A stretch of DNA of 62,885 nt from Treponema sp. (GCA_031277045.1 JAISLX010000108.1:1-62885); one strand, 5' to 3'; counted from the stretch's first letter, positions 23,566 to 34,196 are shown. The notes: generated by a model not told the origin, from the sequence alone. Translations and numbers: made by a program.

Positions 23566-25911
23566 ATGAAACCCAAAAAGCGGCTTATAACCTCCGCCCT
23601 TCCCTATGTCAACAACGTGCCCCATCTGGGCAACCTGATCCAGGTGCTCTCCGCCGACGCCTTTGCCCGCTTCTGCCGGCTGCGGGGATACCGGACCCTC
23701 TATATCTGCGGCACCGATGAATACGGCACGGCCACGGAAACCCGCGCCGCGGAAGAGGGGATAAGCCCCCGGGAACTTTGCGACCGTTACCACGCGATCC
23801 ATGCCGATGTTTACCGCTGGTTCGGCATTGCCTTCGACAAATTCGGCCGTACCTCTACCCCCATTCAGACCGAGGTAACCCAGGATATTTTTAAGAAACT
23901 GGACGCCAACGGCTTTATCACCGGGCATACGATTGAACAGCTCCACTGCGCCCGCTGCGGCCGCTTCCTGGCGGATCGCTATGTTCGGGGTTCCTGCCCC
24001 CACTGCGGCTGCCATGACGCCCGGGGGGATCAGTGCGAGTCCTGCGGCAAACTCCTGGATCCCACGGAGCTCAAAGAGCCCCGCTGTTCCGTCTGCGGAT
24101 CCACCCCGGCGCTTAAAAGTACCAAACACCTCTACATCAATTTGCCGGCCATCAGGAACCGGCTGGAACGGTGGATTTCCCGCGCCGCCGTGGAAGGATT
24201 TTGGTCCCACAACGCCGTCCAGATGACCCAGGCGTGGATACGCGACGGGCTAAGGGAACGGGCCATTACCCGCGATTTAAAGTGGGGCATCCCGGTTCCC
24301 AAACCGGGCTACGAGGACAAAGTTTTTTACGTGTGGTTTGACGCCCCCATCGGCTACATTTCGATTACCGGCAATTTAGGGGAGGAACTCGGCCTTGACT
24401 GGCGAAGTTTCGTGGACGAATGGTGGAAAAACCCCGGCGGGGTGGAACTGTTTCAGTTCATCGGCAAGGACAACATCCCCTTCCACACGGTAATTTTCCC
24501 CTCAAGCCTTCTGGGAACCTCCGGCGCGGAATCTTCCGGCAATCCGGCCGAACCCGGCTGGACCCTGCTGCACCACATATCCAGTACCGAATATCTCAAC
24601 TATGAAAGCGGTAAATTCTCCAAAACCAGGGGGATCGGAGTTTTCGGCACGGACGCGATGGAAACCGGAATCGGCGCCGACGTGTGGCGTTTTTATATTT
24701 TTCACAACAGGCCGGAAAAGGCGGATTCCCTTTTTACCTGGCGCGATTTTCAGGAAAAGGTGAACGGGGAATTGATCGGAAACCTGGGAAACCTGGTGAA
24801 CCGGACCCTTTCGTTCGTTACCCGTTACTACCACGGGACCATCCCCTCCGGCGGCAAAACGGACAGCGGGTTTTTTGAAACCCTGCGGAGTTACGAGAGG
24901 CGAATCGCGGAGATGCTTGAACGGGCGGAATTGCGGGATGCCTTCAAAACTATTTTCGAGCTTTCCTCCTTTGCCAACAAGGTTTTCCAGGACGGCGAAC
25001 CCTGGAAAAAACGGAATGGGGATCCTTCCGATCCGGCGGCGGGCCCCCAGGCGGCGGAGGCCCTTATCCGGCAGCTTTGTTACGCGGTGCGGGACATCGC
25101 CGTGATGATTGAACCTTACCTGCCCCGGACGGCCCGGACTATAGCGGGATTCTTCGGCCTTGATTTTGCCGAAACAAGTCCCGGAAGTTTCAGACTCAAA
25201 GCGGAGCGGGGGCTTTCCTGGGCGGATATCGGGAAGGAACAGGGGCTGTCCGTAGTGGTGAAAAGCGAGGTCCTCTTCCCAAAACTTGAAGATGAACTTA
25301 TAGCGGAACTGCGGGACCGTTATTCGGGAAGCCAGAAAGAACGGCCGGAGCGGGAAAGCGGATCCCCCGCCGTCCGCGTCGTGGAAAACCCCGTAGCCGC
25401 GGCGGCCCCCGGTTTCGCGGACACTCTGGATTTGCGGGTCGCTGAAATCGTGGGGATTGAGCGCCACCCCAAGGCGGATAAACTCTACATCGAAACCCTG
25501 GAAACCGGCGGCGAAATCCCGGAAAAGCGGGTTATCGTATCCGGCCTGGTCCCTTTTTACACCGAGGAACAGCTTCTGGGCAAGCGGATCATCGTGGCCT
25601 ACAACCTCAAGACGGCGAAACTGCGGGGGGTGGAGAGCAGGGGCATGCTTTTGGCCGCGTCGGACCGGCGCGGGGCGGACGGCGCGGAGCGCGTGGAGGT
25701 ACTGGATGCCGGAGACATTCCCACGGGGACCAGGGTTACGCTGAACGGCGCTCCCCCTCCGGCATCCGGTCTCCCGAAGATAGACATTGACACGTTCTTC
25801 AAGGTTCCGCTGCGGGTAAACAACCACACCGTGGAGACAGAGGGCGGGGTTCTTACCCTTTTGGGGCGTCCCATCACGACACGGATCATTGAATCGGGCG
25901 AGGTCCATTGA
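23566..25911 (+). CDS. metG: Methionyl-tRNA synthetase
   Basis: A 781-residue class I synthetase that charges tRNA-Met. Present are the HIGH motif as HLGN (VPHLGNLIQV), four CxxC zinc pairs between about 125 and 185 (CARCG, CPHCG, CESCG, CSVCG), the KMSKS loop as KFSKTRG, the anticodon helices, and a C-terminal EMAP/Trbp111 tRNA-binding domain (LDLRVAEIVGIERHPKADKL). After that domain a further about 50 residues (PKIDIDTFFKVPLRVNN to the end) form an unusual tail. ATG 23566 begins the conserved KRLITSALPYVNN. The stop overlaps the next start as TGATG. Confidence 0.95.
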   Translation: MKPKKRLITSALPYVNNVPHLGNLIQVLSADAFARFCRLRGYRTLYICGTDEYGTATETRAAEEGISPRELCDRYHAIHADVYRWFGIAFDKFGRTSTPIQTEVTQDIFKKLDANGFITGHTIEQLHCARCGRFLADRYVRGSCPHCGCHDARGDQCESCGKLLDPTELKEPRCSVCGSTPALKSTKHLYINLPAIRNRLERWISRAAVEGFWSHNAVQMTQAWIRDGLRERAITRDLKWGIPVPKPGYEDKVFYVWFDAPIGYISITGNLGEELGLDWRSFVDEWWKNPGGVELFQFIGKDNIPFHTVIFPSSLLGTSGAESSGNPAEPGWTLLHHISSTEYLNYESGKFSKTRGIGVFGTDAMETGIGADVWRFYIFHNRPEKADSLFTWRDFQEKVNGELIGNLGNLVNRTLSFVTRYYHGTIPSGGKTDSGFFETLRSYERRIAEMLERAELRDAFKTIFELSSFANKVFQDGEPWKKRNGDPSDPAAGPQAAEALIRQLCYAVRDIAVMIEPYLPRTARTIAGFFGLDFAETSPGSFRLKAERGLSWADIGKEQGLSVVVKSEVLFPKLEDELIAELRDRYSGSQKERPERESGSPAVRVVENPVAAAAPGFADTLDLRVAEIVGIERHPKADKLYIETLETGGEIPEKRVIVSGLVPFYTEEQLLGKRIIVAYNLKTAKLRGVESRGMLLAASDRRGADGAERVEVLDAGDIPTGTRVTLNGAPPPASGLPKIDIDTFFKVPLRVNNHTVETEGGVLTLLGRPITTRIIESGEVH

Positions 25912-27107
25912 TGCCTTTCGCCGGGCCCCGCCCCCTGCGGGCCGGGCCCGCCGATCCCGTCCTGTGCGACGGGGCCGCCGCGTTTTTACAGTCCGGTTTT
26001 TGGGGAAGTTTTAAGGCCCGTTTTGGCTGGGAGGCCTTGCCGTTCCGGGTTCTCTGGGAGGGAGGGGCCGAAACCCCCCTTTTGGTTTTAACCCGGTCCC
26101 TGGCGCCGGGATTTGGCTTTGCCTACGTGCCCTGGGGTCCCCAACTGCCGTTGGGTATTCAGATGCCGCCGGAATTGCCGCCCCCGGAAACCTTTCCTGC
26201 GGCGAGGCGGGCCCCCGCCTGCGGCGCCCGGATCCTGGCCGGCCTGGCCGGGATACTGCGCCCCCGTCTGCGGCGAAACACCGCTTTCATCCGTTTTGAC
26301 CCTCCCTGGTATAGCCGCGGTCCCGGCGCGGAGGCTCCGTTTATCGGCTTTCCCCTGGTAAAGGCCCCGTCTAATGTTCAGGCGCCGGATACCGTACTTA
26401 TCGATCTGGCCCCCCCGCCGGAAAAAATCCTCGCCGCCATGAAAGCCAAATGGCGTTACAACACCGGTCTGGCGGAGAAGAGAGGGGTTACGGTTCACCG
26501 GTTCTTTGCCGCGGGACATCCCGCGGCGGAGTTGGAACAGGCTCTGGCGCTGTTTTACGGTTTGCTGCGGGAAACGGCGGCCCGGGACGGCATCGCTATC
26601 CACGGTTTCGAGTACTACCGGGGCCTCTTTGCCCACGCCGCGGAGTACCCGTCCTCTCTTGGAACGCCCCGGCCCGATGTCCGGCTCTACCTCGCCATGT
26701 ATGAAGGTCAAACCCTGGCCGGTATTGTAACCCTGTTCCGGGGTTCGGAGGGAGTCTACCTCTACGGCGCGTCCTCCAGCCAATACCGCAATCTTATGGC
26801 CCCCTACGCGCTGCAGTGGACGGCCATACGGGACGCGCGGGAATCCGGCTGTGGACACTACGATCTCTTCGGTATCCCCCCTTCCCCCGATCCGGTTCAT
26901 CCGATGGCGGGACTTTACCGGTTTAAGACCGGCTTTACCGGCGCGGAGGGGATCGTTCACCGTCCGGGAAGCTGGGACTACCCCTGCCGGCCCCTGCCGG
27001 CCCGTTTCTTCAGAATAGCGGAAGGTCTGCGGAAACGGCTGCGGGACATCAAAAAAAGACCGCCGGTTTTCCGGGCCGGCGGGGGGAAAGATTCAGGGCC
27101 CCATTGA
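25911..27107 (+). CDS. FemAB/MurM-family aminoacyltransferase (peptidoglycan bridge synthesis)
   Basis: A 398-residue protein with the double GNAT-like fold of FemX/FemA/MurM. Visible hallmarks: FWGSFKARFGW near residue 30, VPWGPQLP, DTVLIDLAPPPEKILAAMKA followed by KWRYNTGLAEKRG, and the C-terminal YLYGASSSQYRNLMAPYALQ with DLFGIP and GLYRFKTGF. Such enzymes add amino acids from aminoacyl-tRNA to the stem peptide of lipid II. The ATG overlaps the metG stop. Treponemal peptidoglycan has been reported to carry glycine on its ornithine residue, so glycyl-tRNA is a possible substrate; this is inference. A tRNA-Gly gene lies at 58939-59010. Confidence 0.85.
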   Translation: MPFAGPRPLRAGPADPVLCDGAAAFLQSGFWGSFKARFGWEALPFRVLWEGGAETPLLVLTRSLAPGFGFAYVPWGPQLPLGIQMPPELPPPETFPAARRAPACGARILAGLAGILRPRLRRNTAFIRFDPPWYSRGPGAEAPFIGFPLVKAPSNVQAPDTVLIDLAPPPEKILAAMKAKWRYNTGLAEKRGVTVHRFFAAGHPAAELEQALALFYGLLRETAARDGIAIHGFEYYRGLFAHAAEYPSSLGTPRPDVRLYLAMYEGQTLAGIVTLFRGSEGVYLYGASSSQYRNLMAPYALQWTAIRDARESGCGHYDLFGIPPSPDPVHPMAGLYRFKTGFTGAEGIVHRPGSWDYPCRPLPARFFRIAEGLRKRLRDIKKRPPVFRAGGGKDSGPH

Positions 27108-27135
27108 AACCCCCTGCCTGTGTGGGTATAATGGA

Positions 27136-27175
27136 GTTGTTTGGAGGCTTCAGTTTCCGGACAACAACCGCTGAA
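27136..27175 (+). repeat. Palindromic intergenic repeat, copy 1
   Basis: A 13-bp stem (27136-27148 with 27153-27165, loop TTCA) followed by AACCGCTGAAA. Four of its pairs are G-U if transcribed from the plus strand and would be A-C mismatches from the minus strand. Same family as 55807 and 58402. It lies 29 nt after the femX-type gene. Confidence 0.7.
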
Positions 27176-27242
27176 AACAGAATAGTTTGAGCCGGTTTTA
27201 AGTTTTCTTTTTTGGAACCCTTTACAGCATACGGCTTAATTT

Positions 27243-27704
27243 ATGGAACGGTTGCCTTTTTATGCCGCTGGACTTCGTTTTTCCTGTACCCGCTGTTCGG
27301 CGTGCTGCCGTTATGAAAGCGGTTATGTGTTTTTGTCACGGGAAGATTTGGATATTCTGGCCGTTGCCCTGGATATGGCGCGTGGGGATTTTATCAAAAC
27401 ATGGTGCCGGTGGGTACCGTTAGGCGGGGAGACCGAATATCTTTCTCTCAAAGAAAAAATCAACAAGGATTGCGTTTTCTGGAAAGACGGCTGTACGGTG
27501 TACCGGGACCGGCCGTCGCAGTGCCGGACATTCCCGTTTTGGGATTCCATTGTGGGTTCCGCGGCGGCTTGGGAAAGCGCCGGGCGGGAATGCCCGGGAC
27601 TGGGTCATGGGGAATTGCGCGGCATGGCTTACATAAAAGAATGTCTGCGGGTCAGGGCTTCCCGGCCCCCTCTTACCCGAAAACCGGAAAGGCCGAATTT
27701 GTAA
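27243..27704 (+). CDS. YkgJ-family cysteine-cluster protein (probable metal or Fe-S binding)
   Basis: A 153-residue protein with the YkgJ/CxxCxxCC signature: FSCTRCSACCRY at about 14-25, followed by CVFWKDGCTVYRDRPSQCRT around 77-96 and a last conserved cysteine in REC. These cysteines probably bind zinc or an iron-sulfur cluster. Function in the family is poorly known. The ATG has no strong ribosome-binding site. The next gene begins directly after the stop, so the two are probably co-expressed. Confidence 0.85.
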   Translation: MERLPFYAAGLRFSCTRCSACCRYESGYVFLSREDLDILAVALDMARGDFIKTWCRWVPLGGETEYLSLKEKINKDCVFWKDGCTVYRDRPSQCRTFPFWDSIVGSAAAWESAGRECPGLGHGELRGMAYIKECLRVRASRPPLTRKPERPNL

Positions 27705-28646
27705 ATGCGTGTTTACTTTTGGGGCGTCAGGGGTTCGTTGCCCGCTCCCCTGTTACCCTCGCAGGTCAGGAGCAAAATCTCCTCGGTCATCGAACGTCTG
27801 ACGCCGGAAGACCTGGCCGGACAGGAGAACCGCGAACGTTTTTTGGCAGGGCTTCCCCCCTGGCTGTTCGGCGTGGCAGGGGGGAATACCCCCTGTGTTA
27901 CCATTCGCGTGGAAAATTCCCCGGAGATTTTGGTTTTTGACGCGGGTTCCGGCATACGGGAGATGGGTATAGCTATGGGCAGGGAAATCCCCAAACCATC
28001 CGGGTACCGTGTGTTTTTCTCTCATTTTCACTGGGATCACATTCAGGGCCTGCCTTTTTTTGCCCCCGCCTACGATCCCTCCGTCGGCGTGGATTTTTAT
28101 TCCCCCGTGACGAATATGGAGGAGGTTCTGCGGGACCAAATGCGTCCCCCTTGTTTTCCCGCCCCGCTGGAAACCATGGGGGGCAGGAAGGAATTTCACG
28201 TCCTTAACGGTCCCGTTCAATTCGCGGGTCTTTCGGTTTCATACAAAAAGATGAACCATCCGGGCGGCTGTTATTCCTATCTGATAAACGACGGAAATCA
28301 CCGTCTTATCTACGCCACGGATACCTCGCTTACCGCCGAGGATTTTTCCAGGAATGAGGAGAACGTGTCGTTCTTCAAAGGCGCGGATATGATCATTATT
28401 GATTGTCAGTACACTCTTGGGGAGGCTATTGAAAAGTACAACTGGGGGCACAACGCCTTCAGTATGGCCGCGGATTTTTCCGCCAGTTGGAATATCAAAC
28501 ACATGGTTCTGTTTCACCACGATCCCGCCTACGGCGATCACAAGCTTTACAACATGCTGCAGTCCGCCCGCTGGTATTTGGAACGGATGAACATCGGGGA
28601 TATTGAACTTACCCTTGCCACAGAGGGGCTTGAAATCAAACTGTAA
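27705..28646 (+). CDS. MBL-fold metallohydrolase
   Basis: A 313-residue metallo-beta-lactamase fold protein. The metal motif SHFHWDHIQGLPFF (HxHxDH form) is at about 105-118, and later ligands appear in MNHPGGCYSYLI, YATDTS and HHDPAYGD. The N-terminus RVYFWGVRGSLPAP is typical of the RNase Z-like/phosphonate branch that acts on phosphodiesters or cyclic nucleotides. The exact substrate cannot be read from sequence. The ATG follows the upstream stop with no gap, and the mltG ATG overlaps the end of this gene, so it belongs to a tight run. Confidence 0.88.
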   Translation: MRVYFWGVRGSLPAPLLPSQVRSKISSVIERLTPEDLAGQENRERFLAGLPPWLFGVAGGNTPCVTIRVENSPEILVFDAGSGIREMGIAMGREIPKPSGYRVFFSHFHWDHIQGLPFFAPAYDPSVGVDFYSPVTNMEEVLRDQMRPPCFPAPLETMGGRKEFHVLNGPVQFAGLSVSYKKMNHPGGCYSYLINDGNHRLIYATDTSLTAEDFSRNEENVSFFKGADMIIIDCQYTLGEAIEKYNWGHNAFSMAADFSASWNIKHMVLFHHDPAYGDHKLYNMLQSARWYLERMNIGDIELTLATEGLEIKL

Positions 28647-29713
28647 TGAAACATGGCGCGCGTCTTTTATTCCGAATTTTAAGCTGGCTTTTAGCCCTGT
28701 GCCTGTGCCTTCTTGTCGCGGGACTTGGCCTGCTTGTGTATTTCAATGCCCCCCCCCGTCTCCCCATACGGGAAGAAAAAGACGGGGGCTTAAGGAAAGC
28801 TGAAGACGGCTCCGTGCTTATCGAGGTACACAAGGGTGAAACGGGTTTTTCCGTGGGTAAACGGCTGGAAGAGGCGGGTATTATCAAGAATCGCTATTTC
28901 TGGTACGCGCTTTCCCGTTTCGACAACGATTTTGTAAAATCAGGAACTTTCCGGCTGGAACTGCCCGTTACCCAGCTTGCCATCCGCAGGATTCTTGTCG
29001 AAGGCCGGCAGACGCTGGAAAAAGTTGTTTTTCCCGAGGGCTATACCCTGAAAAAAACCGCCCGGATACTTGAGGAGGCGGAAATCTGCGCCTCGGAGGA
29101 CCTGATTCGGGCCGCCGGGGATCCTGAAATTTTGAATTTCTATTCCATTCCCGGTTCCACCATAGAAGGCTATTTGTTTCCCGACACCTACCTGTTTCCC
29201 AAGGATTATTCCGCGGAACTGGTGATTCGTTCCATGGCGGACAATTTTTTTTCCAAACTCCGGGAAGCCGCGATTCCGGACCGGGGCGAAAAACTCCACT
29301 CCGCGGTGATTCTGGCCTCAATTGTGGAGCGGGAATACCGGGTGGAGGATGAGGCTCCCCTTATGGCGGGGGTTTTTCTTAACCGTTTACGGATTGGTAT
29401 GGCCCTCCAGTCATGCGCTACCGTGGAATACGTGATCACCGAAATTCAGGGAAAACCCCATCCGGACATGATCTACACCCGGGATACGGAGATTCAGAAC
29501 CCCTACAATACCTACGTCTACCCGGGACTGCCGCCGGGTCCCATCTGTTCTCCCGGGGCCCTGGCCCTGAACGCGGTTTTTCGGCCCCGGGACAGCGACT
29601 ATCTCTATTTTCGCCTGGTTGATCCGGCCGCGGGGCGGCACTATTTTTCCAAAACCTTTGACGATCATATCCGGGCGGGGGTTTTTTACACCAAACAGGG
29701 CCATGCCCCGTGA
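28646..29713 (+). CDS. mltG: Endolytic peptidoglycan transglycosylase MltG
   Basis: A 355-residue YceG-like inner-membrane enzyme that cleaves nascent glycan strands and so sets strand length. One N-terminal membrane helix (about 10-32), a LysM-like part (VHKGETGFSVGKRLEEAGII), and the catalytic domain with ASIVEREY, whose Glu is catalytic, then FLNRLRIGMALQSCATVEYV and NPYNTYVYPGLPPGPICSPG. Length is typical. The ATG overlaps the stop of the MBL gene; dnaG starts within its end (GTGA). Confidence 0.95.
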   Translation: MKHGARLLFRILSWLLALCLCLLVAGLGLLVYFNAPPRLPIREEKDGGLRKAEDGSVLIEVHKGETGFSVGKRLEEAGIIKNRYFWYALSRFDNDFVKSGTFRLELPVTQLAIRRILVEGRQTLEKVVFPEGYTLKKTARILEEAEICASEDLIRAAGDPEILNFYSIPGSTIEGYLFPDTYLFPKDYSAELVIRSMADNFFSKLREAAIPDRGEKLHSAVILASIVEREYRVEDEAPLMAGVFLNRLRIGMALQSCATVEYVITEIQGKPHPDMIYTRDTEIQNPYNTYVYPGLPPGPICSPGALALNAVFRPRDSDYLYFRLVDPAAGRHYFSKTFDDHIRAGVFYTKQGHAP

Positions 29714-31539
29714 GTCGTATCGCCCAGTCGACTATACAGGAAGTGGAACACAAACTTGACGCCCTGGCGGTGGTGGAGGAGTATGTTCGCCTGGAAAAAA
29801 AAGGAGGGCGCTACTGGGGCCGCTGTCCCTTCCACGCGGGCGGCCAGGAACGAACCCCCTCGTTTACCGTGGATCCTGACCGGAAGATGTATTACTGTTT
29901 CGGCTGCCACCAGGGGGGCAGCGTTATCAAATTCATTATGGAGATGGACAAACTCTCCTTTCCGGAAGCGATAGAAACCCTGGCCCGGCGTTTCGGCGTG
30001 GAGATCGTCAGGGAAGGGGGAGTTGTGGAGGAGGCGGATCCGGAAAAAAACAGCCGGATCCAGGGACTTACCGAACTATACCGGGGGGTTTCGGTTAGTT
30101 TCCAGTATTTTCTGACGGAACGGCCCGAAGGTGAGGCGGCGAAACAATACGTTCTTTCCCGGGGAATCACTGAGGAAATGATACGGCGCTTCAAATTGGG
30201 TTATGCCCCGGCGGATCGCCTTTGGCTTTTTGATTTTTTAACAAAAAAAGGGTTTTCCGAAGCCCTGTTGGCCGCCTCCGGCCTTTTTTCCGAACGATAC
30301 CCTCACTCTTCCTTCTTTTCCGACCGGCTTATGTTCCCCATAGCGGACCGCCAGGGCCGGATCGTGGCCTTTGGCGGCAGAATTATCGGAAAAGAGGGAC
30401 CCAAGTACCTGAACAGCCGGGAAACGGAGCTGTATCACAAGGGGCAAACCCTATTCGCCATCGATCTTGCCCTGCCGGAAATACGCGGAACCAAAACCGC
30501 CTATCTGGCGGAAGGCTATATGGATGTCATCGCCCTCCACCAGGCGGGGATTACCAACGCCCTGGCCCCTTTAGGAACCGCCTTTACCGAAGATCAGGCC
30601 CGGCTTTTGGGCCGCTGGGCGGAACGAATCAGCCTGGTATTTGATTCCGACGAAGCCGGTCAGAACGCCGCCGTAAAAGCCATTATGACCTGCAGGAAAA
30701 ACGGTCTTGCCTGCCAGGTAGTTGTTCCCGGCGGGGAAACCGGCGGGGATCAAGCCGCGCCGGCCAAAGATCCGGCGGATATTTTGAAATTTCAGGGTCC
30801 TGAGGCCTTGAAAAAACAGATGAAACGTTGTATACTGGATTTTGAGTATCTTGTCTCCCGCAGTAAGCGGCTTTACGGTAATTCGGGGCCGGAGGGAAAG
30901 GCAAGGGCTATCGCCTTTTTGTTCCCGTATTTGGAAGCCCTTGAATCTGAAGTGTCGCGTGACGCGTGTGTCGGCGCCATTGCGGGCGCTTTTGGGGTTG
31001 ACCGTGCGGTAATCCTAAACGACTATGACCGGAGGTTTGCCGGAAAAAAAGTATCACAACAGGAGGCTGAAAAAGCGGACTGGGGACTTCCGCGGACAAC
31101 AGATGAACTGAGCCTTCTTACGCTGGTAATGGTTAATTCATCATTGTATCCGGTTTTTCGGAGGGAAGTAAACAAGGACGAGATAGAGGACGCGGCCGCG
31201 AAAGAGCTCTTCATCGCGATGGAAGAGTGTTTTGTCCGTGATGAAAGCGGTCCTGACGCTCTTCTGTCCCGTATAAACTCGCTGTCCCTGCGAAACTATG
31301 TGGCAAGTAAAGGGATTTCCAAGGAGTTTTCGGGGAATCCCGAACAGCTCATGCGGGACGGTATTAAAAAACTCAGTCAAAAAAGGCTCAAGCGCAGGCT
31401 TTCCGGGATAGCGGCGGAATTGTACGGCTTGGAGCATGATCCCGCCATTGATGGGCGGGAGGATCGACTCGATGAACTTTTGAGAGAGAAAATGCACATC
31501 GATGCCGAATTGCGCCGCTTGAAGGAAGGAAAGATATGA
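29710..31539 (+). CDS. dnaG: DNA primase DnaG
   Basis: A 609-residue primase that lays RNA primers at the replication fork. Domains: CHC2-type zinc finger (CPFH near 40 and CFGC near 62), catalytic core with FGGRIIG and [19 protein letters not shown] with [12 protein letters not shown] and [11 protein letters not shown], and a C-terminal helicase-binding region. The start is GTG 29710, overlapping the mltG stop as GTGA. rpoD follows with an ATGA overlap, forming a dnaG-rpoD macromolecular synthesis operon without rpsU in front. Confidence 0.96.
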   Translation: MSRIAQSTIQEVEHKLDALAVVEEYVRLEKKGGRYWGRCPFHAGGQERTPSFTVDPDRKMYYCFGCHQGGSVIKFIMEMDKLSFPEAIETLARRFGVEIVREGGVVEEADPEKNSRIQGLTELYRGVSVSFQYFLTERPEGEAAKQYVLSRGITEEMIRRFKLGYAPADRLWLFDFLTKKGFSEALLAASGLFSERYPHSSFFSDRLMFPIADRQGRIVAFGGRIIGKEGPKYLNSRETELYHKGQTLFAIDLALPEIRGTKTAYLAEGYMDVIALHQAGITNALAPLGTAFTEDQARLLGRWAERISLVFDSDEAGQNAAVKAIMTCRKNGLACQVVVPGGETGGDQAAPAKDPADILKFQGPEALKKQMKRCILDFEYLVSRSKRLYGNSGPEGKARAIAFLFPYLEALESEVSRDACVGAIAGAFGVDRAVILNDYDRRFAGKKVSQQEAEKADWGLPRTTDELSLLTLVMVNSSLYPVFRREVNKDEIEDAAAKELFIAMEECFVRDESGPDALLSRINSLSLRNYVASKGISKEFSGNPEQLMRDGIKKLSQKRLKRRLSGIAAELYGLEHDPAIDGREDRLDELLREKMHIDAELRRLKEGKI

Positions 31540-33290
31540 CCATAACGGAAGCGCGGGTCCAGGATATCACTCTTGATCCCGCGGTTATGAAACTTGTTGA
31601 GTACGCCAAAGAGAAAAAAACCCTTTCTTACGAGGAACTTTCGGATTACCTTCCCGAGCAAATCGCCAATTCGGATCGAATTGAACAGGTGCTTGCCCTG
31701 CTGGAGGCGAACAATGTCCAGCTTGTCGAAGAAGAAAACTCCGGGGAAGATGAGGGGGAGGCCCGCAAGGCGCCGGGCAATGAAAAAAAACGGCTGGTAT
31801 ACAACGATAAAGAATCTTCGGTGGATGATCCTGTCAGACTCTATCTGCGGGAAATCGGCCGGGAAAATCTGCTTACCGCGGAACAGGAAGTTGAGCTTTC
31901 CAAGCAGATGGAGGAAGGGGAAAATATCATCAAGGGGGTTATCAAAAAATCCGGGATGATCATTCCCGAATTCCACCACATCTACCAGAAGATAAACCCC
32001 AAAAAAGACATTAAAGAACTCAATCTGTCAAAAAAAGAAATAACCGAGCAGATGACCGAGCGCCGCCGGCTTCTGCAAAACTACAAGGAGACTGTCAAAC
32101 TTATCCTGCCGGATCTGAAAGGGTACATGGATCTCAAACGGCACATCATCGCCCGGGGGGGGAATTTCCTCGATGATCAGGAATTGCTGGGTTTCCGTGT
32201 CCGGATCATGAAGACGATTGACGGCGTGGAGATACACCCGGAGGAGATTTTCGGCTTTTCCGAAAAGTTCATTCAGGCTTCCAAGAAGATCAAACGGTTC
32301 CGCAAGGAGCAGGAACGGATCGAAAAACACCTGCGGGTAAGTTCCCTAAAGGAACTCAGAACCATCGGCCGCAGGCTGACCCTAAAGGAAGAACGGGAAC
32401 AATTGGAGGAGGAACTTGGCCTAAGTTCAGATGAAATAAAAGAGAAGATCCGTCATATCCAGGTAACGGAGAAAAAGATCCACCAGATGGAGGCGGAATT
32501 TGAGGAATCCATCGACAGTATCAACCTTATGGCCAAGGAGATCAGCCGCGGGCGGATTATGATGAAGAACGCCAAAGACCGGCTCATCAAAGCGAATCTG
32601 CGGCTCGTGGTGTCTATCGCCAAAAAATATACGAACAGGGGTCTCCATTTCTTCGATCTGGTACAGGAAGGAAATATCGGCCTTATCAAGGCGGTAGAAA
32701 AATTCGAGTATAAGAAGGGCTTTAAGTTTTCTACCTACGCCACATGGTGGATCAGGCAGGCCATTACCCGGTCCATCTCGGATCAGGCCCGGACCATCCG
32801 GGTGCCGGTCCACATGATCGAACAGATCAATAAGGTGGTGCGGGAAAGCCGTCAGCTTATGCAGGTTTTGGGCCGGGAACCTACGGACGAGGAAATTGCC
32901 GAACGTCTTGGCTGGGTGGCCCAAAAGGTCAAGGCGGTAAAAAGCGTTGCCCGGGAACCTATAAGTCTGGAAACCCCGATTGGGGAAGAAGAAGATTCCC
33001 TGCTGGGGGATTTCATCGAAGACAAGGATGTGGAAAATCCCGCCAATCAAACCGCCTTTACGCTGTTGCAAAACCATATTTCCAAGGTTTTGTCTACGCT
33101 TCCTGCCCGGGAACAGGAAGTCCTCAAGATGCGTTTTGGCTTGGATGACGGTTACTCCCTTACCTTGGAAGAGGTAGGGCTTTACTTCAATGTTACACGG
33201 GAACGAATCCGGCAAATCGAAGCCAAGGCTCTCAGAAGACTGCGGCATCCTATACGAAGCCGGAAATTGAAAGACTACCTGGATCACTAG
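31536..33290 (+). CDS. rpoD: Primary RNA polymerase sigma factor RpoD (sigma-70)
   Basis: A 584-residue housekeeping sigma factor. Region 1.1 is at about 10-70 ([20 protein letters not shown]), 1.2 at [20 protein letters not shown], a non-conserved charged region between, regions 2.1-2.4 with [35 protein letters not shown] and [16 protein letters not shown], region 3, and region 4 ending with [19 protein letters not shown]. It recognises TTGACA/TATAAT promoters, consistent with those seen at 58708 and 61151. The ATG overlaps the dnaG stop. Confidence 0.97.
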   Translation: MTITEARVQDITLDPAVMKLVEYAKEKKTLSYEELSDYLPEQIANSDRIEQVLALLEANNVQLVEEENSGEDEGEARKAPGNEKKRLVYNDKESSVDDPVRLYLREIGRENLLTAEQEVELSKQMEEGENIIKGVIKKSGMIIPEFHHIYQKINPKKDIKELNLSKKEITEQMTERRRLLQNYKETVKLILPDLKGYMDLKRHIIARGGNFLDDQELLGFRVRIMKTIDGVEIHPEEIFGFSEKFIQASKKIKRFRKEQERIEKHLRVSSLKELRTIGRRLTLKEEREQLEEELGLSSDEIKEKIRHIQVTEKKIHQMEAEFEESIDSINLMAKEISRGRIMMKNAKDRLIKANLRLVVSIAKKYTNRGLHFFDLVQEGNIGLIKAVEKFEYKKGFKFSTYATWWIRQAITRSISDQARTIRVPVHMIEQINKVVRESRQLMQVLGREPTDEEIAERLGWVAQKVKAVKSVAREPISLETPIGEEEDSLLGDFIEDKDVENPANQTAFTLLQNHISKVLSTLPAREQEVLKMRFGLDDGYSLTLEEVGLYFNVTRERIRQIEAKALRRLRHPIRSRKLKDYLDH

Positions 33291-33299
33291 GGGGATAAT

Positions 33300-34142
33300 A
33301 TGGCAATGGAAGATGTATATAAAAAATTACAAATGCTTCAGGATGTTTTATCGGAAAAGATAAAACTGGAACGGGATATCCATGAAATACCCAAAATACT
33401 GGAAACCCAGGAGGAGATCCTGTCCCGGTTCAAGCGGACTTTTGTGGAAAAAAGCCTGGAATATGAGAAAACCAAAAGCGCCGAATCGGAATTTCGCAAT
33501 TCGTTGGCGGATGCCGAGCTTACGCGGGAAAAATCTGAAAAGTACATGGACTCGGTAACTACCCAGCGGGAGTACGAGGCGCTGGAAAAGGAAATTCGGG
33601 ACGCCACGGAGAAAGAGCAGCAGTACCGTAAGGATCTGCAGCGGGAAGAACGAATCCTCGCGGAACTGGACGAACAGATTAAGCAGACCAGCGCCCTTAT
33701 TGAACAGCAGGAAGCGGAACTGGTTACTCATCGTGCGGGAGTGGGGGCGGAGATCGCGGAAAAAAAAGCTAAAATGGAAGTCCTGACCGCCCGGGAAAAG
33801 GAACTTACCGCCAATATGGATTCGGAGGTCCTCTTTAAGTTTGAACGAATCATTCGTAACAAAATGGGCCGGGGCATTGTGGGCATTCGGGGCGGAGTCT
33901 GCATGGGGTGTCACATGATCTTGCCCGTCCAGTTCGCCAATGATGTCCGGCAGGGGAATAATATCGTTTTTTGTCCTTATTGTTCGCGGATTCTCTGCTA
34001 CGAAGAAGCCGAAGAGGGGCAGGAAGAGTTCTTCAACATTGAGGATTCAGGAAGCCTTTCCGATCTTGATGATATGGAAGAGGAGGAATTTGAGGAAGAA
34101 GACGAGGAAGAAGAAAAAGTAAACGCCGATTACGAGGAGTAG
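33300..34142 (+). CDS. Coiled-coil protein with C4 zinc ribbon (DUF164/zf-RING_7 family)
   Basis: A 280-residue cytoplasmic protein. About 1-175 is a long coiled coil. The zinc ribbon follows with CMGCHMILP near 202 and CPYCSRILCY near 226. The last 45 residues are almost all acidic (DDMEEEEFEEEDEEEE). Homologues occur in many bacteria, with roles proposed in secretion or RNA metabolism; none is firm. GGGGGATAAT precedes ATG 33300, nine bases after rpoD, so it is in the dnaG-rpoD run. A hairpin and the RNase P RNA gene follow. Confidence 0.88.
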   Translation: MAMEDVYKKLQMLQDVLSEKIKLERDIHEIPKILETQEEILSRFKRTFVEKSLEYEKTKSAESEFRNSLADAELTREKSEKYMDSVTTQREYEALEKEIRDATEKEQQYRKDLQREERILAELDEQIKQTSALIEQQEAELVTHRAGVGAEIAEKKAKMEVLTAREKELTANMDSEVLFKFERIIRNKMGRGIVGIRGGVCMGCHMILPVQFANDVRQGNNIVFCPYCSRILCYEEAEEGQEEFFNIEDSGSLSDLDDMEEEEFEEEDEEEEKVNADYEE

Positions 34143-34150
34143 ATTCATGA

Positions 34151-34178
34151 GCCTTCCAAACCCCATGTTTTGGAAGGC
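34151..34178 (+). terminator. Hairpin between the zinc-ribbon gene and rnpB
   Basis: GCCTTCCAAA and TTTGGAAGGC form a perfect 10-bp stem with an 8-nt loop, starting 9 nt after the stop codon. A TTTTT run occurs about 12 bases later, so termination may be partial or it may be a processing site upstream of rnpB. Confidence 0.45.
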
Positions 34179-34196
34179 CCCAGACAGGTTTTTCAA

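Noticed and set aside
24502..25908. 468-codon open frame on the minus strand
   Set aside because: Antisense to metG; no recognisable domain and no ribosome-binding site.
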